Shown: piece after piece, positions 45,751 to 55,205 of the stretch
Layout: each line of letters starts with the position of its first letter
Numbering within the stretch: position 1 is the stretch's first letter
Assembly (NCBI GenBank): GCA_023053545.1
Contig: JAKZAN010000071.1
Location: forward strand, 1-64,000
Direction: 5' to 3'
Source of the DNA: Lepidurus packardi
Lineage: Eukaryota; Arthropoda; Branchiopoda; Notostraca; Triopsidae
DNA length: 64,000 nt
The notes under the pieces: generated by a model
What the model was told of the DNA's origin: nothing
Database searches by the model: none
The model's input: only the letters and a program-made list of their open reading frames with translations
Translations under genes and position numbers: made by a program

Positions 45751-45774
45751 CGCACCTTAAAAAAGATGCGTTTT
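45747..45774 (-). terminator. Terminator of the sdh operon
   Basis: On the minus strand AAAACGCA…TGCGTTTT with a long T run; 8-bp stem (45747-45754 and 45767-45774), 20 bases after the sdhB stop. Confidence 0.8.
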
Positions 45775-45794
45775 GAGTCAATATTTTGTAAGTT

Positions 45795-46535
45795 TTAGAA
45801 ACTTGCTTTTAAGTATTCGCGGTTCATGCGTGCGATGTTCTCAAGGGAAATTCCTTTTGGACATTCTACTTCGCAAGCGCCTGTGTTTGTGCAATTTCCG
45901 AATCCTTCAGCGTCCATTTGCGCGACCATGTTGAGTACGCGCTCAGCAGCTTCGATTTTTCCTTGTGGCAGCAACGCCAATTGGGAAACTTTTGCCGAAA
46001 CGAAAAGCATTGCAGAGGCATTTTTACAGCTTGCTACGCACGCGCCACAACCAATGCAGGTTGCGGCATCGAAAGCAGCATCAGCGTCGTGTTTGTTGAT
46101 TGGAATTGCGTTTGCATCGACGGTATTTCCTGACGTATTCACGGAGATGAAACCACCTGCGTGTTGAATTCGGTCGAAAGCGCCTCTGTCTACGACTAAA
46201 TCTTTGATTACTGGAAATGCTTTTGCACGGAATGGCTCGATGTAGATTGTGTCGCCATCTTTGAACATTCGCATGTGCAGTTGGCAAGTCGTCACGCCTC
46301 TGTCTGGGCCGTGTGCTTCACCATTGATGAAAAGCGAACACATTCCGCAGATTCCTTCGCGACAATCGTGGTCGAAAGCGACTGGATCTTGTCCGGTGTT
46401 GATTAGTTGTTCGTTTAATACGTCCAGCATTTCAAGAAATGACATGTCTGGAGAAACGTTGTCCAACTTATAATCAACCAATTTTCCTTTATCGGCGGCG
46501 TTTTGTTGGCGCCATATTTTTAATGTAAGTTTCAT
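45795..46535 (-). CDS. sdhB: Succinate dehydrogenase/fumarate reductase iron-sulfur subunit
   Basis: 246 aa. The [2Fe-2S] site [15 protein letters not shown], the [4Fe-4S] motif [11 protein letters not shown] and the [3Fe-4S]/C-terminal Cys set ([13 protein letters not shown]) are all present. Membrane-bound electron carrier between SdhA and SdhC. Last gene of sdhC-sdhA-sdhB, separated from sdhA by a four-helix bundle gene within an inverted-repeat unit. Confidence 0.95.
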   Translation of the reverse strand: MKLTLKIWRQQNAADKGKLVDYKLDNVSPDMSFLEMLDVLNEQLINTGQDPVAFDHDCREGICGMCSLFINGEAHGPDRGVTTCQLHMRMFKDGDTIYIEPFRAKAFPVIKDLVVDRGAFDRIQHAGGFISVNTSGNTVDANAIPINKHDADAAFDAATCIGCGACVASCKNASAMLFVSAKVSQLALLPQGKIEAAERVLNMVAQMDAEGFGNCTNTGACEVECPKGISLENIARMNREYLKASF

Positions 46536-46552
46536 CTTTTTAGTTTTTTAGC

Positions 46553-47001
46553 CAAAAGGCAGTAGGCAAAAGTTAGCTACGCTAGGTACTTTATTTGCTC
46601 AAAGACTTTATGAAGGCGTTTAACATTTTACTTTCTTCGGTAATTAATTCTATTATTTCGTTATAATTCAATTCGCTAATAAAATTCAATTCTTTCGCGA
46701 TAATTATTTGTGTTTCTAATTCAAATAAGGAACCTCTTGAAATTCGTAAAAACTGAATGTAGCTTTGTGTTGAATCTCTTCCCCACCCTTCCGCTATGTT
46801 GGAAGGAATTGATACTGCAGCTCTTTTTATTTGACTTTGTAATCCAAATATTTCCTCTTTAGGGAAACCTTCTAAATTTTTGTAAATTATTTTTACAAGT
46901 ACAATACCTTTTTGCCAAATCAGTAAATCTTTATATGTTCTAACGCTCAATCTATATGGCTTTTACTTTACTTGCTGATTTCTTTTGCCTAATGCCTTTT
47001 G
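46553..47001. repeat. Insertion unit with terminal inverted repeats
   Basis: CAAAAGGCAGTAGGCAAAAG at 46553-46572 is matched in inverted orientation at 46982-47001 with one mismatch. The unit encloses only the four-helix bundle gene and starts 8 bases after the sdhA stop. It looks like a small non-autonomous insertion. Confidence 0.6.
46591..46950 (-). CDS. Four-helix bundle protein (S23 / rRNA-intervening-sequence protein family)
   Basis: 119 aa. LLIWQKGIVLVKIIYKNLEGFPKEE, FGLQSQIKRAAVSIPSNIAEG and YIQFLRISRGSLFELETQI are the family hallmarks. These proteins occur inside 23S rRNA intervening sequences, as Avd of diversity-generating retroelements, and as scattered solitary genes; the role of solitary ones is unknown. 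It sits in the middle of the sdh operon, same strand, flanked by inverted repeats. Confidence 0.88.
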   Translation of the reverse strand: MSVRTYKDLLIWQKGIVLVKIIYKNLEGFPKEEIFGLQSQIKRAAVSIPSNIAEGWGRDSTQSYIQFLRISRGSLFELETQIIIAKELNFISELNYNEIIELITEESKMLNAFIKSLSK

Positions 47002-47009
47002 CCTTGCTC

Positions 47010-49010
47010 CTACTTATAACTTCTTTGAACTAATTTCACGTTTTCGAATACAAGCGGCTCTTTGTGCAAAACTGCTTCGCTTGGTTTTCCTTTGTATTCC
47101 CATGCGGCAACGTATGCAAAATTATCATCGTCGCGCAGTGCTTCGCCTTCCGGTGTTTGGAATTCCTCACGGAAGTGACCACCACAAGATTCATTTCTTT
47201 CCAAAGCATCTTTAGCGAAAAGCTCTCCTAATTCAAGGAAATCGGCTACGCGCATTGCTTTTTCTAGTTCTTGGTTCAAGGCATTGAACGTTCCTGGCAC
47301 TTTCACGTCGTTATAGAACTCTTCGCGCAGTGCGGCAATTTCGTTTATAGCATCCGTTAAGCCTTGTGCGTTTCTGGCCATTCCGACTTTATCCCACATG
47401 ATTTTTCCAAGTCTTCTGTGGAAATGATCGACTGTTTTTGTGCCGTTATTGTTTAGGAATTTCTCCAATTGCTCACGAACAGAACGCTCAGCTTCTTCGA
47501 ATTCTGGCGAGTCTGTTGGGATTTTTCCTGTGCGAATATCTGATGAAAGGTAGTCGCCAATTGTGTATGGCAAGACGAAATATCCGTCTGCTAATCCTTG
47601 CATTAATGCTGAAGCGCCAAGGCGGTTTGCACCGTGCTCAGAGAAATTTGATTCACCGATTGAGAAACAACCAGGAATTGTAGTCATTAAGTTATAATCT
47701 ACCCAAGTTCCGCCCATTGTGTAGTGAACTGCTGGGTAAATCATCATTGGGGTTTCGTATGGATTTTCGTCGACGATCTTCTCATACATTTGGAATAAGT
47801 TTCCGTATTTGCTTGCGATTACTTCACGACCTAGTTTTAGCACCAGCTTCATGTCGTTTTCGTTCAGTCCTTTAATTCTTGCTTGGTCGCGGCCGTATCT
47901 TTCGATTGCTGCAGCGAAATCTAGATAGACTGCTTCGCCGGTTTTATTAACACCATATCCTGCATCGCAACGTTCTTTAGCGGCTCGAGATGCGATATCA
48001 CGTGGCACTAAATTTCCGAACGATGGGTAGCGGCGCTCCAAGTAATAATCTCTTTCGTCTTCTGAAAGATCTGTTGGTTTTTTTCTGCCTTCTCGGATTG
48101 CAGCAGCGTCTTCTAGGTTTTTAGGAACCCAGATTCGGCCATCGTTACGCAATGATTCCGACATCAAGGTTAATTTTGATTGGTGATCACCTGAAACTGG
48201 AATACAGGTTGGGTGAATTTGTGTGTAGCATGGATTTGCGAAAAACGCTCCTTTTTTGTGGATTTTCCAAGCTGCGGTTGCGTTACTTCCCATTGCATTT
48301 GTTGACAAGAAGAAAACGTTTCCGTATCCGCCAGATGCGATTACAACTGCGTGTGCAGAGTGGCGTTCAATTTCGCCTGTAACCAAGTTTCTTGCGATGA
48401 TTCCACGTGCTTTTCCGTCAACTTTTACCAGGTCAAGCATTTCGTGGCGGTTGTACATTTTTATTTTGCCACGGCCAATTTGGCGGTTCATAGCAGAATA
48501 AGCGCCTAGAAGCAACTGTTGTCCTGTTTGACCTTTAGCATAGAATGTTCTTGATACAAGAGTTCCACCGAAAGAGCGGTTGTCTAGCATTCCGCCATAT
48601 TCACGGGCTAAAGGCACACCTTGCGCGACACACTGGTCAATAATATTTGTGGATACTTCGGCCAGACGGTGCACATTCGCTTCACGTGCTCTATAATCGC
48701 CACCTTTCACGGTGTCATAGAACAATCTGAAAACTGAATCACCATCGCCTTGGTAATTTTTTGCTGCGTTGATTCCCCCTTGTGCTGCAATTGAATGCGC
48801 ACGTCTTGGTGAATCTTGGAAACAAAATGCTTTTACGTTGTATCCCAATTCTGCTAATGTTGCAGCCGCAGATGCTCCAGCAAGACCAGTACCCACGACA
48901 ATAATGTCGATGTTTCTTTTGTTTGCAGGATTAACGAGGTTGATTTTGTTTTTATAATCTGTCCATTTGCTTGCAATTGGACCTTCGGGTATTTTTGAAT
49001 CTAATGCCAT
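47010..49010 (-). CDS. sdhA: Succinate dehydrogenase/fumarate reductase flavoprotein subunit
   Basis: 666 aa. N-terminal FAD-binding [29 protein letters not shown] with the His for covalent FAD, catalytic region [10 protein letters not shown] and the HTMGG-like segment [12 protein letters not shown], then [20 protein letters not shown]. Oxidises succinate (or reduces fumarate) in the TCA cycle/respiratory chain. Seven bases after sdhC. The longer, 666-residue form is that of the Bacteroidota/epsilon-type enzyme. Confidence 0.96.
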   Translation of the reverse strand: MALDSKIPEGPIASKWTDYKNKINLVNPANKRNIDIIVVGTGLAGASAAATLAELGYNVKAFCFQDSPRRAHSIAAQGGINAAKNYQGDGDSVFRLFYDTVKGGDYRAREANVHRLAEVSTNIIDQCVAQGVPLAREYGGMLDNRSFGGTLVSRTFYAKGQTGQQLLLGAYSAMNRQIGRGKIKMYNRHEMLDLVKVDGKARGIIARNLVTGEIERHSAHAVVIASGGYGNVFFLSTNAMGSNATAAWKIHKKGAFFANPCYTQIHPTCIPVSGDHQSKLTLMSESLRNDGRIWVPKNLEDAAAIREGRKKPTDLSEDERDYYLERRYPSFGNLVPRDIASRAAKERCDAGYGVNKTGEAVYLDFAAAIERYGRDQARIKGLNENDMKLVLKLGREVIASKYGNLFQMYEKIVDENPYETPMMIYPAVHYTMGGTWVDYNLMTTIPGCFSIGESNFSEHGANRLGASALMQGLADGYFVLPYTIGDYLSSDIRTGKIPTDSPEFEEAERSVREQLEKFLNNNGTKTVDHFHRRLGKIMWDKVGMARNAQGLTDAINEIAALREEFYNDVKVPGTFNALNQELEKAMRVADFLELGELFAKDALERNESCGGHFREEFQTPEGEALRDDDNFAYVAAWEYKGKPSEAVLHKEPLVFENVKLVQRSYK

Positions 49011-49016
49011 ATATAC

Positions 49017-49838
49017 TTATGCTTTTAGAATAAAATGAATGTAAAGTGGAATGATGGCGAATAAAGCCGGAACAATTATTGCAAACAAAAAGCCAATTTT
49101 TTGAATTAGCGGATTGTATTTTCTATTGTTGAACCCCATTGATTGGAATGCGCTTGCAAAGCCGTGGTTTAAGTGAAAACCAAGAACAATCATTGCGAAC
49201 ACATATAATAATGTATACACCAATCCAATTTTTGCATCTTTGAACGCTGCAATTGTGATTTTGTGCAAATCTTTATAGCCTTCTGCGATTTTGACGTTAG
49301 CCATTTTGTCGTAGAAATGCGTTCTGTCTTTAACTTCGACACTGCCAACTGGGAGATAGCTTCCTGCTGTTGTCAAGTAGTATTCTTGCCCAGGATTTGG
49401 CGCTACCGTGATTACTGTTGTTTGCAACGGCATTTTTTCGTCGAAATGCATTGGCGCCCAGAAGTGAACCATATGCGTTACGATGAAAACCAAAATAACT
49501 GTTCCCAACACTGCCATGTTTCGCGAAGAAAATTTAGTGTTTGCTTCCTGTCTTTCATATGCATAAGCAATTGGACGTGCTTTTTTGTTTTGCACTGCTA
49601 ACAAAATGCCATCGACAGAGTGGAAGATAATAGAAAAATAGGTCAGGTAAGATAATAATTTGACCGCTGGGTTAGTGGTCATAAAGAGTGCGTACTGGTT
49701 AAATTGTAATGCATCTCCGAAGATTAATTGCAGGTTTCCTGCCAAATGCCCCAATAAAAAGATGCACAAAAATAAACCTGTAAGCGCCATCCAGTACTTT
49801 TTCGCAAGGGAAGACTTAATAATTGCAGATTTCGCCAT
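49017..49838 (-). CDS. sdhC: Succinate dehydrogenase cytochrome b subunit
   Basis: 273 aa from ATG 49838 (MAKSAIIKSSLAKKYWMAL); the longer frame from 49898 adds an unlikely 20 residues. Five membrane helices with conserved His for heme: FLLGHLAGNLQ, YFSIIFHSVDGI, FIVTHMVHFWAP and LGFHLNHGFASAFQSMG. This single large anchor is the B-type (diheme) quinone-linked form. First gene of the sdh operon. Confidence 0.93.
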   Translation of the reverse strand: MAKSAIIKSSLAKKYWMALTGLFLCIFLLGHLAGNLQLIFGDALQFNQYALFMTTNPAVKLLSYLTYFSIIFHSVDGILLAVQNKKARPIAYAYERQEANTKFSSRNMAVLGTVILVFIVTHMVHFWAPMHFDEKMPLQTTVITVAPNPGQEYYLTTAGSYLPVGSVEVKDRTHFYDKMANVKIAEGYKDLHKITIAAFKDAKIGLVYTLLYVFAMIVLGFHLNHGFASAFQSMGFNNRKYNPLIQKIGFLFAIIVPALFAIIPLYIHFILKA

Positions 49839-50091
49839 AGTTTGTTTGATGTTTAAAAAAATCACACAAAAATACATCATATTGCGGTAAAATGCCATTG
49901 TTAATGGTAATTTATAATCATTTTAAAATGTTTAACTATAGATGATTCTTATTGCAGATTAGAATGGTTGTTATGGATTGGTAATCAATGCGTTCCGACC
50001 GAAATCGCGGTATTGTTGTGGAATTAGGTTTTTGAACTGACAAGGAAAGGTAGACTATTCCAAATGAAGGTATAAATATCTGTAACCTATG

Positions 50092-50182
50092 ATGCCGCGT
50101 TCGGGATTGACGTGGAAATCCTTTTTGCAGCGCAGCGAAAAAAAGATTGCAACAGAAAGCCCGTGGAAACGCCCAAAAAAAA
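50092..50182 (+). repeat. Dispersed intergenic repeat, copy 4
   Basis: GGGATTGACGTGGAAATCC, TTTTTGCAGCGCAGCG, AAAAAAAGATTGCAAC, AGAAAGCCCG, AACGCCCAAAAAA. It lies in the 420-bp gap between sdhC and the aminopeptidase gene; the rest of that gap shows no gene. Confidence 0.65.
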
Positions 50183-50260
50183 AGAGTTGGTGAAAATTGG
50201 ATTTATTTCTGCAAATATTGGTTTTAAAGCTTAATTTTGAATTTAAACGAATATCATTTT

Positions 50261-51553
50261 ATGAAATATCATCCTATTGAACGACAGCTATTTATAAAAA
50301 ATCGCAAGAAATTTATGGCGCAAATGAAGCCAAAAAGCGTGGCGATTTTTAATTCGAACGATATCTATCCGATTAGTGCGGACAGTACAATTCCGTTTCA
50401 GCAGCATCGGGATATATTTTATTTGAGTGGTGTTGACCAGGAAGAAAGTATTTTGTTGCTGTTTCCGGACGCGCCATATGAGTCGCAGCGGGAGATTTTA
50501 TTTTTGAAGGAAACCAATGATCACATTGCCGTTTGGGAAGGCGAAAAATTGACAAAAGACCGTGCTTTTGAAGTGAGTGGCATTAAGACCGTTTACTGGC
50601 TGCAGGATTTTGAGAAAATTTTGTTTGAAATGATGACGCATTCCGAGGTGATGTATATTAACACCAACGAGCATTACCGTGCTACCGTTGAGACCGAAAC
50701 GAGGGAAGCCCGTTTTGTGAAATGGTGGAAAGAGAAATATCCGGCGCATCAGGTGGCTAAAAGCAATGCGATTTTGCAACGCATTAGGTCTGTGAAGGAG
50801 CAGGAAGAAATCGATTTGATTCAGCATGCTTGCAACATTACAAAGTCTGGTTTTGAAAGATTATTGTCTTTCGTGAAGCCGGGTGTAGCGGAATATGAAA
50901 TTGAGGCAGAGTTGATTCATGAATTCATTAGAAGTCGCTCAAAAGGATTTGCATACACGCCAATTATTGCTTCAGGAAACAATGCAAATGTGTTGCATTA
51001 TATTGAAAACAATCAGGTTTGCAAAGCAGGCGATTTAGTTCTTTTAGACGTTGCGGCAGAATATGCTAATTATTCTTCAGATATGACGCGGATGATTCCG
51101 GTTTCTGGTCGTTTTTCAGACCGACAAGCAGCAGTTTATAATGCAGTTTTGCGGGTGAAAAACGAGGCTACTAGAATGCTAGTTCCAGGAACACTTTGGA
51201 AAGAATATCACAAAGAAGTGGGTAAATTTATGACTTCCGAATTGCTTGGTCTGGGCTTGATTGACAAAGCTGACGTTCAGAATGAAAATCCTGAATGGCC
51301 TGCATACAAAAAGTATTTTATGCACGGCACTTCGCATCACTTGGGATTAGACACGCATGATTATGGCATTTTGACTGAACCTATGCAGGCGAATATGGTG
51401 TTTACGGTGGAGCCTGGCATTTATATTCCTGCTGAAGGATTTGGCATTCGCTTGGAAGACAATGTAGTGGTGCAATCGAGTGGCGAGCCTTTTAATTTAA
51501 TGGGCGGAATTCCGATTGAAATTGAAGAAATTGAAAGCATAATGAACGCTTAG
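50261..51553 (+). CDS. Xaa-Pro aminopeptidase (M24B)
   Basis: 430 aa from ATG 50261 (MKYHPIERQLFIKNRKKFM). N-terminal creatinase-like domain, then the pita-bread fold with the dinuclear metal ligands: Asp in LLDVAAEY and SSDMTRMIP, His in GTSHHLGLDTHD, Glu in TVEPGIYIP and RLEDNVVV. Releases N-terminal residues before proline; cytoplasmic. Length and motifs match PepP. It is followed by a terminator at 51569. Confidence 0.93.
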   Translation: MKYHPIERQLFIKNRKKFMAQMKPKSVAIFNSNDIYPISADSTIPFQQHRDIFYLSGVDQEESILLLFPDAPYESQREILFLKETNDHIAVWEGEKLTKDRAFEVSGIKTVYWLQDFEKILFEMMTHSEVMYINTNEHYRATVETETREARFVKWWKEKYPAHQVAKSNAILQRIRSVKEQEEIDLIQHACNITKSGFERLLSFVKPGVAEYEIEAELIHEFIRSRSKGFAYTPIIASGNNANVLHYIENNQVCKAGDLVLLDVAAEYANYSSDMTRMIPVSGRFSDRQAAVYNAVLRVKNEATRMLVPGTLWKEYHKEVGKFMTSELLGLGLIDKADVQNENPEWPAYKKYFMHGTSHHLGLDTHDYGILTEPMQANMVFTVEPGIYIPAEGFGIRLEDNVVVQSSGEPFNLMGGIPIEIEEIESIMNA

Positions 51554-51568
51554 AAATAACAAAACAAG

Positions 51569-51607
51569 CCGTCAGAAAACTATCCAAAAGATTTTTTGAC
51601 GGTTTTT
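51569..51607 (+). terminator. Terminator after the aminopeptidase gene
   Basis: CCGTCA (51569-51574) pairs with TGACGG (51597-51602), with extra A/T pairing inside, followed by seven T. The next gene begins only 6 bases later at 51615. Confidence 0.65.
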
Positions 51608-51614
51608 TTATGGG

Positions 51615-52391
51615 ATGAAAACACTACTATACAAACAAACACGAATTTCATATAGTGATTGCGGAACCGGAAAGGCGCTGGTGTTGCTGCATGGTTTTCT
51701 GGAAAACAAGCGGATGTGGATTCCCTTTGAGGATGCATTAGCACAAGGAAATCGTGTTGTGGCGATAGACTTATTGGGTCATGGCGAGTCAGATTCCATT
51801 GGATATGTGCATACGATGGAAGAAAATGCCGGAGTGGTGCGGGCTGTTTTAAATGAGCTAGGCATACAAGAAGCATTTTTTGCTGGGCATTCTATGGGCG
51901 GCTATGTTGCCCTTGCATTTGCGGATTTACACCCAAAAAGTGTGCTGGGAATTGCATTGGTAAATTCGACTGCGGTGGCAGATAGTGCCGAAAGAAAAAC
52001 AAACCGAGATCGAGCAATCATGGCTGTGAAACAAAACTATGGTGCATTTGTGAGTATGGCAATTGCCAATTTATTTAGTCCAGACAACCGTGAGCGGCTT
52101 GCAAACGAGATTGCGCATGTGAGGGAGCAAGCGCTCAAAACACCATTGCAGGGTATTGTTGCGTCTTTAGAAGGCATGAAAATACGCCGCGATCGCAGTT
52201 ATATTCTGCAATCGAAGGCGTTTCCCATTCTATTAATTTTGGGACAAAAAGACCCCGTGCTTCGTTATTCTGAAACGATCACGCAAGCGGAGAACACGAG
52301 CGTAATGATTTATGAATTTCCAGATGGACACATGAGTCCAATTGAAAATCAACCAGAACTGAGCGCACTTTTGCAATCTTTTTGCAATTAA
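51615..52391 (+). CDS. Alpha/beta-fold hydrolase
   Basis: 258 aa. Oxyanion region VLLHGFLENKRMW, nucleophile elbow GHSMGGYVAL with the Ser, acid Asp in ILGQKDPVLRY, and catalytic His in FPDGHMSPIEN. No signal peptide, so cytoplasmic. The substrate cannot be inferred. The stop overlaps the end of the convergent nuclease gene. Confidence 0.85.
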   Translation: MKTLLYKQTRISYSDCGTGKALVLLHGFLENKRMWIPFEDALAQGNRVVAIDLLGHGESDSIGYVHTMEENAGVVRAVLNELGIQEAFFAGHSMGGYVALAFADLHPKSVLGIALVNSTAVADSAERKTNRDRAIMAVKQNYGAFVSMAIANLFSPDNRERLANEIAHVREQALKTPLQGIVASLEGMKIRRDRSYILQSKAFPILLILGQKDPVLRYSETITQAENTSVMIYEFPDGHMSPIENQPELSALLQSFCN

Positions 52392-53284
52392 TCGAGCATT
52401 TCTACGAATGGCATTTCTTGGTTTAAAATTTCTTTTAGAATTCCCACTAACTGTGCTGTAAATTGGGCTGCGATTTCAGCATTTAAGATATCAACGGTGT
52501 TTTTATTTTCTTCAAACTTGAAATTCATAAATCCCGCTTTTAAATTTTTGAACGATATAATGCCAACTTCTATTTTCTCATTTGACATGTGTTCATCATA
52601 CATGAACGCGTAGCAAAGCAGTTGTATTATTTTATCATTTTTGATGTTGGTTGTGAGTCCATCCCAGGTTTTTAGAGTCAGATTTGTCGCCTCTACTTTT
52701 CCGGTTTTATAATCGATGATACGCAAATTGCCATTTCGCTTTTCAATACGATCGACATTTCCGCCAATTATAACGGCATAAGGCAAATCTGGATGGTTCA
52801 GTTCTCGTTTATAGTCCTTTTCTACCGCTAAGATGGTTACGTCATCACCCTGATCAAGCATCGCCAATTCTAATTTCAGAAAATTCGCGATATTCCGTTT
52901 TGCTACCTCGAAGGCAAGCAGGTTTTTGCCAGTTCTAATATCACCTTCCTTATAAATCAATTTGAATTGTTTTGCTACTTCTTCATCAATCCGCTTCGTC
53001 ATTTCGAAAAGATGGTCTTTGGTTAGCTTGATATTGATTAAAGGTTCGTAGAATGCTTTAAGTGTTTCGTGAATAATTGTTCCAAGTGTATTAGCCGCAA
53101 CACTTTCCTCGACTTCTTCTGTATTGCCAATTGATAGCACTTTCCTGAAATAGAAATCCAGCGGATTTCTGATATAAGCTGTGATAGCGGAAGGTGAAAA
53201 GTTCTTGCTGCAGATTTCCTGCAGGCGTTCCATGACGGCCTCCGATTTTGGAATGCTGATTGGATTATAGGCAATTGCAGGCAC
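52388..53284 (-). CDS. AddB-like helicase-nuclease, C-terminal nuclease part
   Basis: 298 aa in this frame with a PD-(D/E)XK nuclease domain: FSPSAITAYIRNPLDFYFRKVL, GTIIHETLKAFYEP, and LRIIDYKTGK with the Asp and Lys. It is the end of the protein begun at 55142: removing one base from six T at 53321-53326 (plus strand) makes VEKYHNITPQIYNPTVPAIAYN run continuously into this frame. With the AddA-like protein it would process DNA ends for recombination and limit foreign DNA. Confidence 0.75.
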   Translation of the reverse strand: MPAIAYNPISIPKSEAVMERLQEICSKNFSPSAITAYIRNPLDFYFRKVLSIGNTEEVEESVAANTLGTIIHETLKAFYEPLINIKLTKDHLFEMTKRIDEEVAKQFKLIYKEGDIRTGKNLLAFEVAKRNIANFLKLELAMLDQGDDVTILAVEKDYKRELNHPDLPYAVIIGGNVDRIEKRNGNLRIIDYKTGKVEATNLTLKTWDGLTTNIKNDKIIQLLCYAFMYDEHMSNEKIEVGIISFKNLKAGFMNFKFEENKNTVDILNAEIAAQFTAQLVGILKEILNQEMPFVEMLD

Positions 53285-53291
53285 CGTTGGG

Positions 53292-55142
53292 TTATAAATC
53301 TGAGGTGTAATATTGTGGTATTTTTTCTACTTCGAGTTGCGTAATAAAACGGCTTTTTTCGCCACCATCAAGACCGTCGGTTTCGGTGTTATAAAGCAAG
53401 TATACATTTTTTGCCCTTTGCAATAGGTGATAAAAATGGTATGTATAAATGGCATCCTTTTCCTTGAAAGTTGGCAGTCCCTTCTCGCGTTTTACGTCAT
53501 ATGGAATAAAAGAATTCATTGATTTCCCTGCTGGAAACTTCCCTTCGTTCATTGAGGTTACGATCACGGTATCAAAATCGAGCACACGGCTTTCGAGCAC
53601 GCCCATAATTTGTAAACCGTCTAAAGGTTCGCCTTCGAAAGAAACCTCTGCGAGATCTATTACTTGTTTGTATATAGCATGCAACGTATTCATATCGTCT
53701 ATATTGCCGTGCTCCGTATAATAAGAAATAAGCTTGTTAACGACTTTAAAGACGGCATAGACAAATGACTTTGAAATTTTTTCTTCTTGGATTTCGTTGC
53801 TTAGTTGCTGTTTAATGACCAATAAGAGCTGTGAAATAGTTTCCAGCGTGTGAAGCACCCCTTGATCCCACTTGCCAAAAAGAAGGCAAAATAATTCATT
53901 GTGATCCTTCTGCAATTCGAACAATCGACTATGGCTTATGTATGTGTAATTGTATTTATTGATTATGTATGCCAATTCGCTTGCGTTTACATACGGTTCC
54001 ACAAGCGGATGCGATAAGATTGCGATTACATCTTTATAATACATCATATAGCTTTTACTTCCTCGAGAAAGCGTATGATTGTGCATCCTGAACAGACGCG
54101 ACACTAGGACTTGAACAGGGCTGTTTTTACCCGAATAACCCATCGTAATATTCAGCGCCGATACCTCGGCAGGCAAAGCATATAACAGCGGTATTAGCAA
54201 GCTTTCCTCGCCCAAGACAATTGCAACATTATTGAGCGATTGGCCTTTTTCAGCAATTAATTTCTCAATTATGGTACCCACAATTTTAGCTTGTCCAATC
54301 GTTTTTGGAGTCCCAATAACCTCAATGTTTTTGGGTTCGGTAAATGATGTCGAAATCCATTCAAAGGGTCTTGTCTTATAGTGTGGCCATTGCGCCTTCA
54401 TCCTTCTGATAAACAAACCGGCATCATGAAATGTGTCTTCCAAAAACAGCTTGTCGATATCCCAATAAATCGCTGCACGATCCAGCGCTAAAAAATGCTG
54501 TACAATTTTTTCTTCGGCTTGGTTGAGCGCATTGAAACCTGCAAATATGAAATGCGAGTTAGAGGCGTTTGAAAAATGGTCAATATTGTGTACCGCTTCC
54601 CTATAAATAAGCCCTTGATAGCCCACCCCTTTTGATTGCAAATGTGCATATAAGCTGGTATAATACTGCGGTAGTAGATCCCAAAATGCAAGATGCTTCT
54701 GAATCAGAGAAGTCATTTGTTCGCCATCAACAGACCAATGCTTTAGGTCTTCTATATTCTTTAGATAAGTTAAGATTGCCTCCGGATTAAGCAAGTACCG
54801 GTCAATTTCGTTAAAATCTTGTAGAATTATTTTTGCCCAATTAGCAAAAATGTCGAAAGATTGCCTGTCAACTTCAGCTGTAATTTCTAGATAAACCTGA
54901 TAGAACTCAAATAGCAAGGCCACATTGTCTAAAGCACGAATTGATGCAATATCTTGCACAAAGTCTTCGATGCTTACTATTTTGGGCGCAAAGGCGTTGC
55001 CGCTGATTTGTTTTCGAAGCGCTTCCAGTAAAAAAACTTTGGCACGACGGTTTGGAAGAATAATTACGAGTTGGTCAAGTTCATCACTATGATCGAGGAG
55101 AACTTTAGTGGCTAGCTGGTCTAGGAAGGTTTGATTCATCAT
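53292..55142 (-). CDS. AddB-like helicase-nuclease, N-terminal part (frame broken)
   Basis: 616 aa in this frame. Start LVIILPNRRAKVFLLEALR, inactivated-helicase-like regions, ITMGYSGKNSPV and VTSMNEGKFPAGKSMNSFIPYDVKREKGLP, as in AddB. The stop at 53292 comes directly after a homopolymer where the frame shifts. With the following entry the full protein would be about 918 aa. ATG at 55142 follows the ompA terminator. Confidence 0.75.
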   Translation of the reverse strand: MMNQTFLDQLATKVLLDHSDELDQLVIILPNRRAKVFLLEALRKQISGNAFAPKIVSIEDFVQDIASIRALDNVALLFEFYQVYLEITAEVDRQSFDIFANWAKIILQDFNEIDRYLLNPEAILTYLKNIEDLKHWSVDGEQMTSLIQKHLAFWDLLPQYYTSLYAHLQSKGVGYQGLIYREAVHNIDHFSNASNSHFIFAGFNALNQAEEKIVQHFLALDRAAIYWDIDKLFLEDTFHDAGLFIRRMKAQWPHYKTRPFEWISTSFTEPKNIEVIGTPKTIGQAKIVGTIIEKLIAEKGQSLNNVAIVLGEESLLIPLLYALPAEVSALNITMGYSGKNSPVQVLVSRLFRMHNHTLSRGSKSYMMYYKDVIAILSHPLVEPYVNASELAYIINKYNYTYISHSRLFELQKDHNELFCLLFGKWDQGVLHTLETISQLLLVIKQQLSNEIQEEKISKSFVYAVFKVVNKLISYYTEHGNIDDMNTLHAIYKQVIDLAEVSFEGEPLDGLQIMGVLESRVLDFDTVIVTSMNEGKFPAGKSMNSFIPYDVKREKGLPTFKEKDAIYTYHFYHLLQRAKNVYLLYNTETDGLDGGEKSRFITQLEVEKIPQYYTSDL

Positions 55143-55157
55143 TTGATAAAAATAAAA

Positions 55158-55182
55158 AAACGCCTCGATATTCGAGGCGTTT
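55158..55182 (-). terminator. Terminator of the OmpA/OprF porin gene
   Basis: AAACGCCTCGA (55158-55168), 3-nt loop, TCGAGGCGTTT (55172-55182): perfect 11-bp stem, 24 bases after the porin stop on the minus strand. Confidence 0.9.
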
Positions 55183-55205
55183 CTTACAATTTATTTTAGA
55201 AAAAC

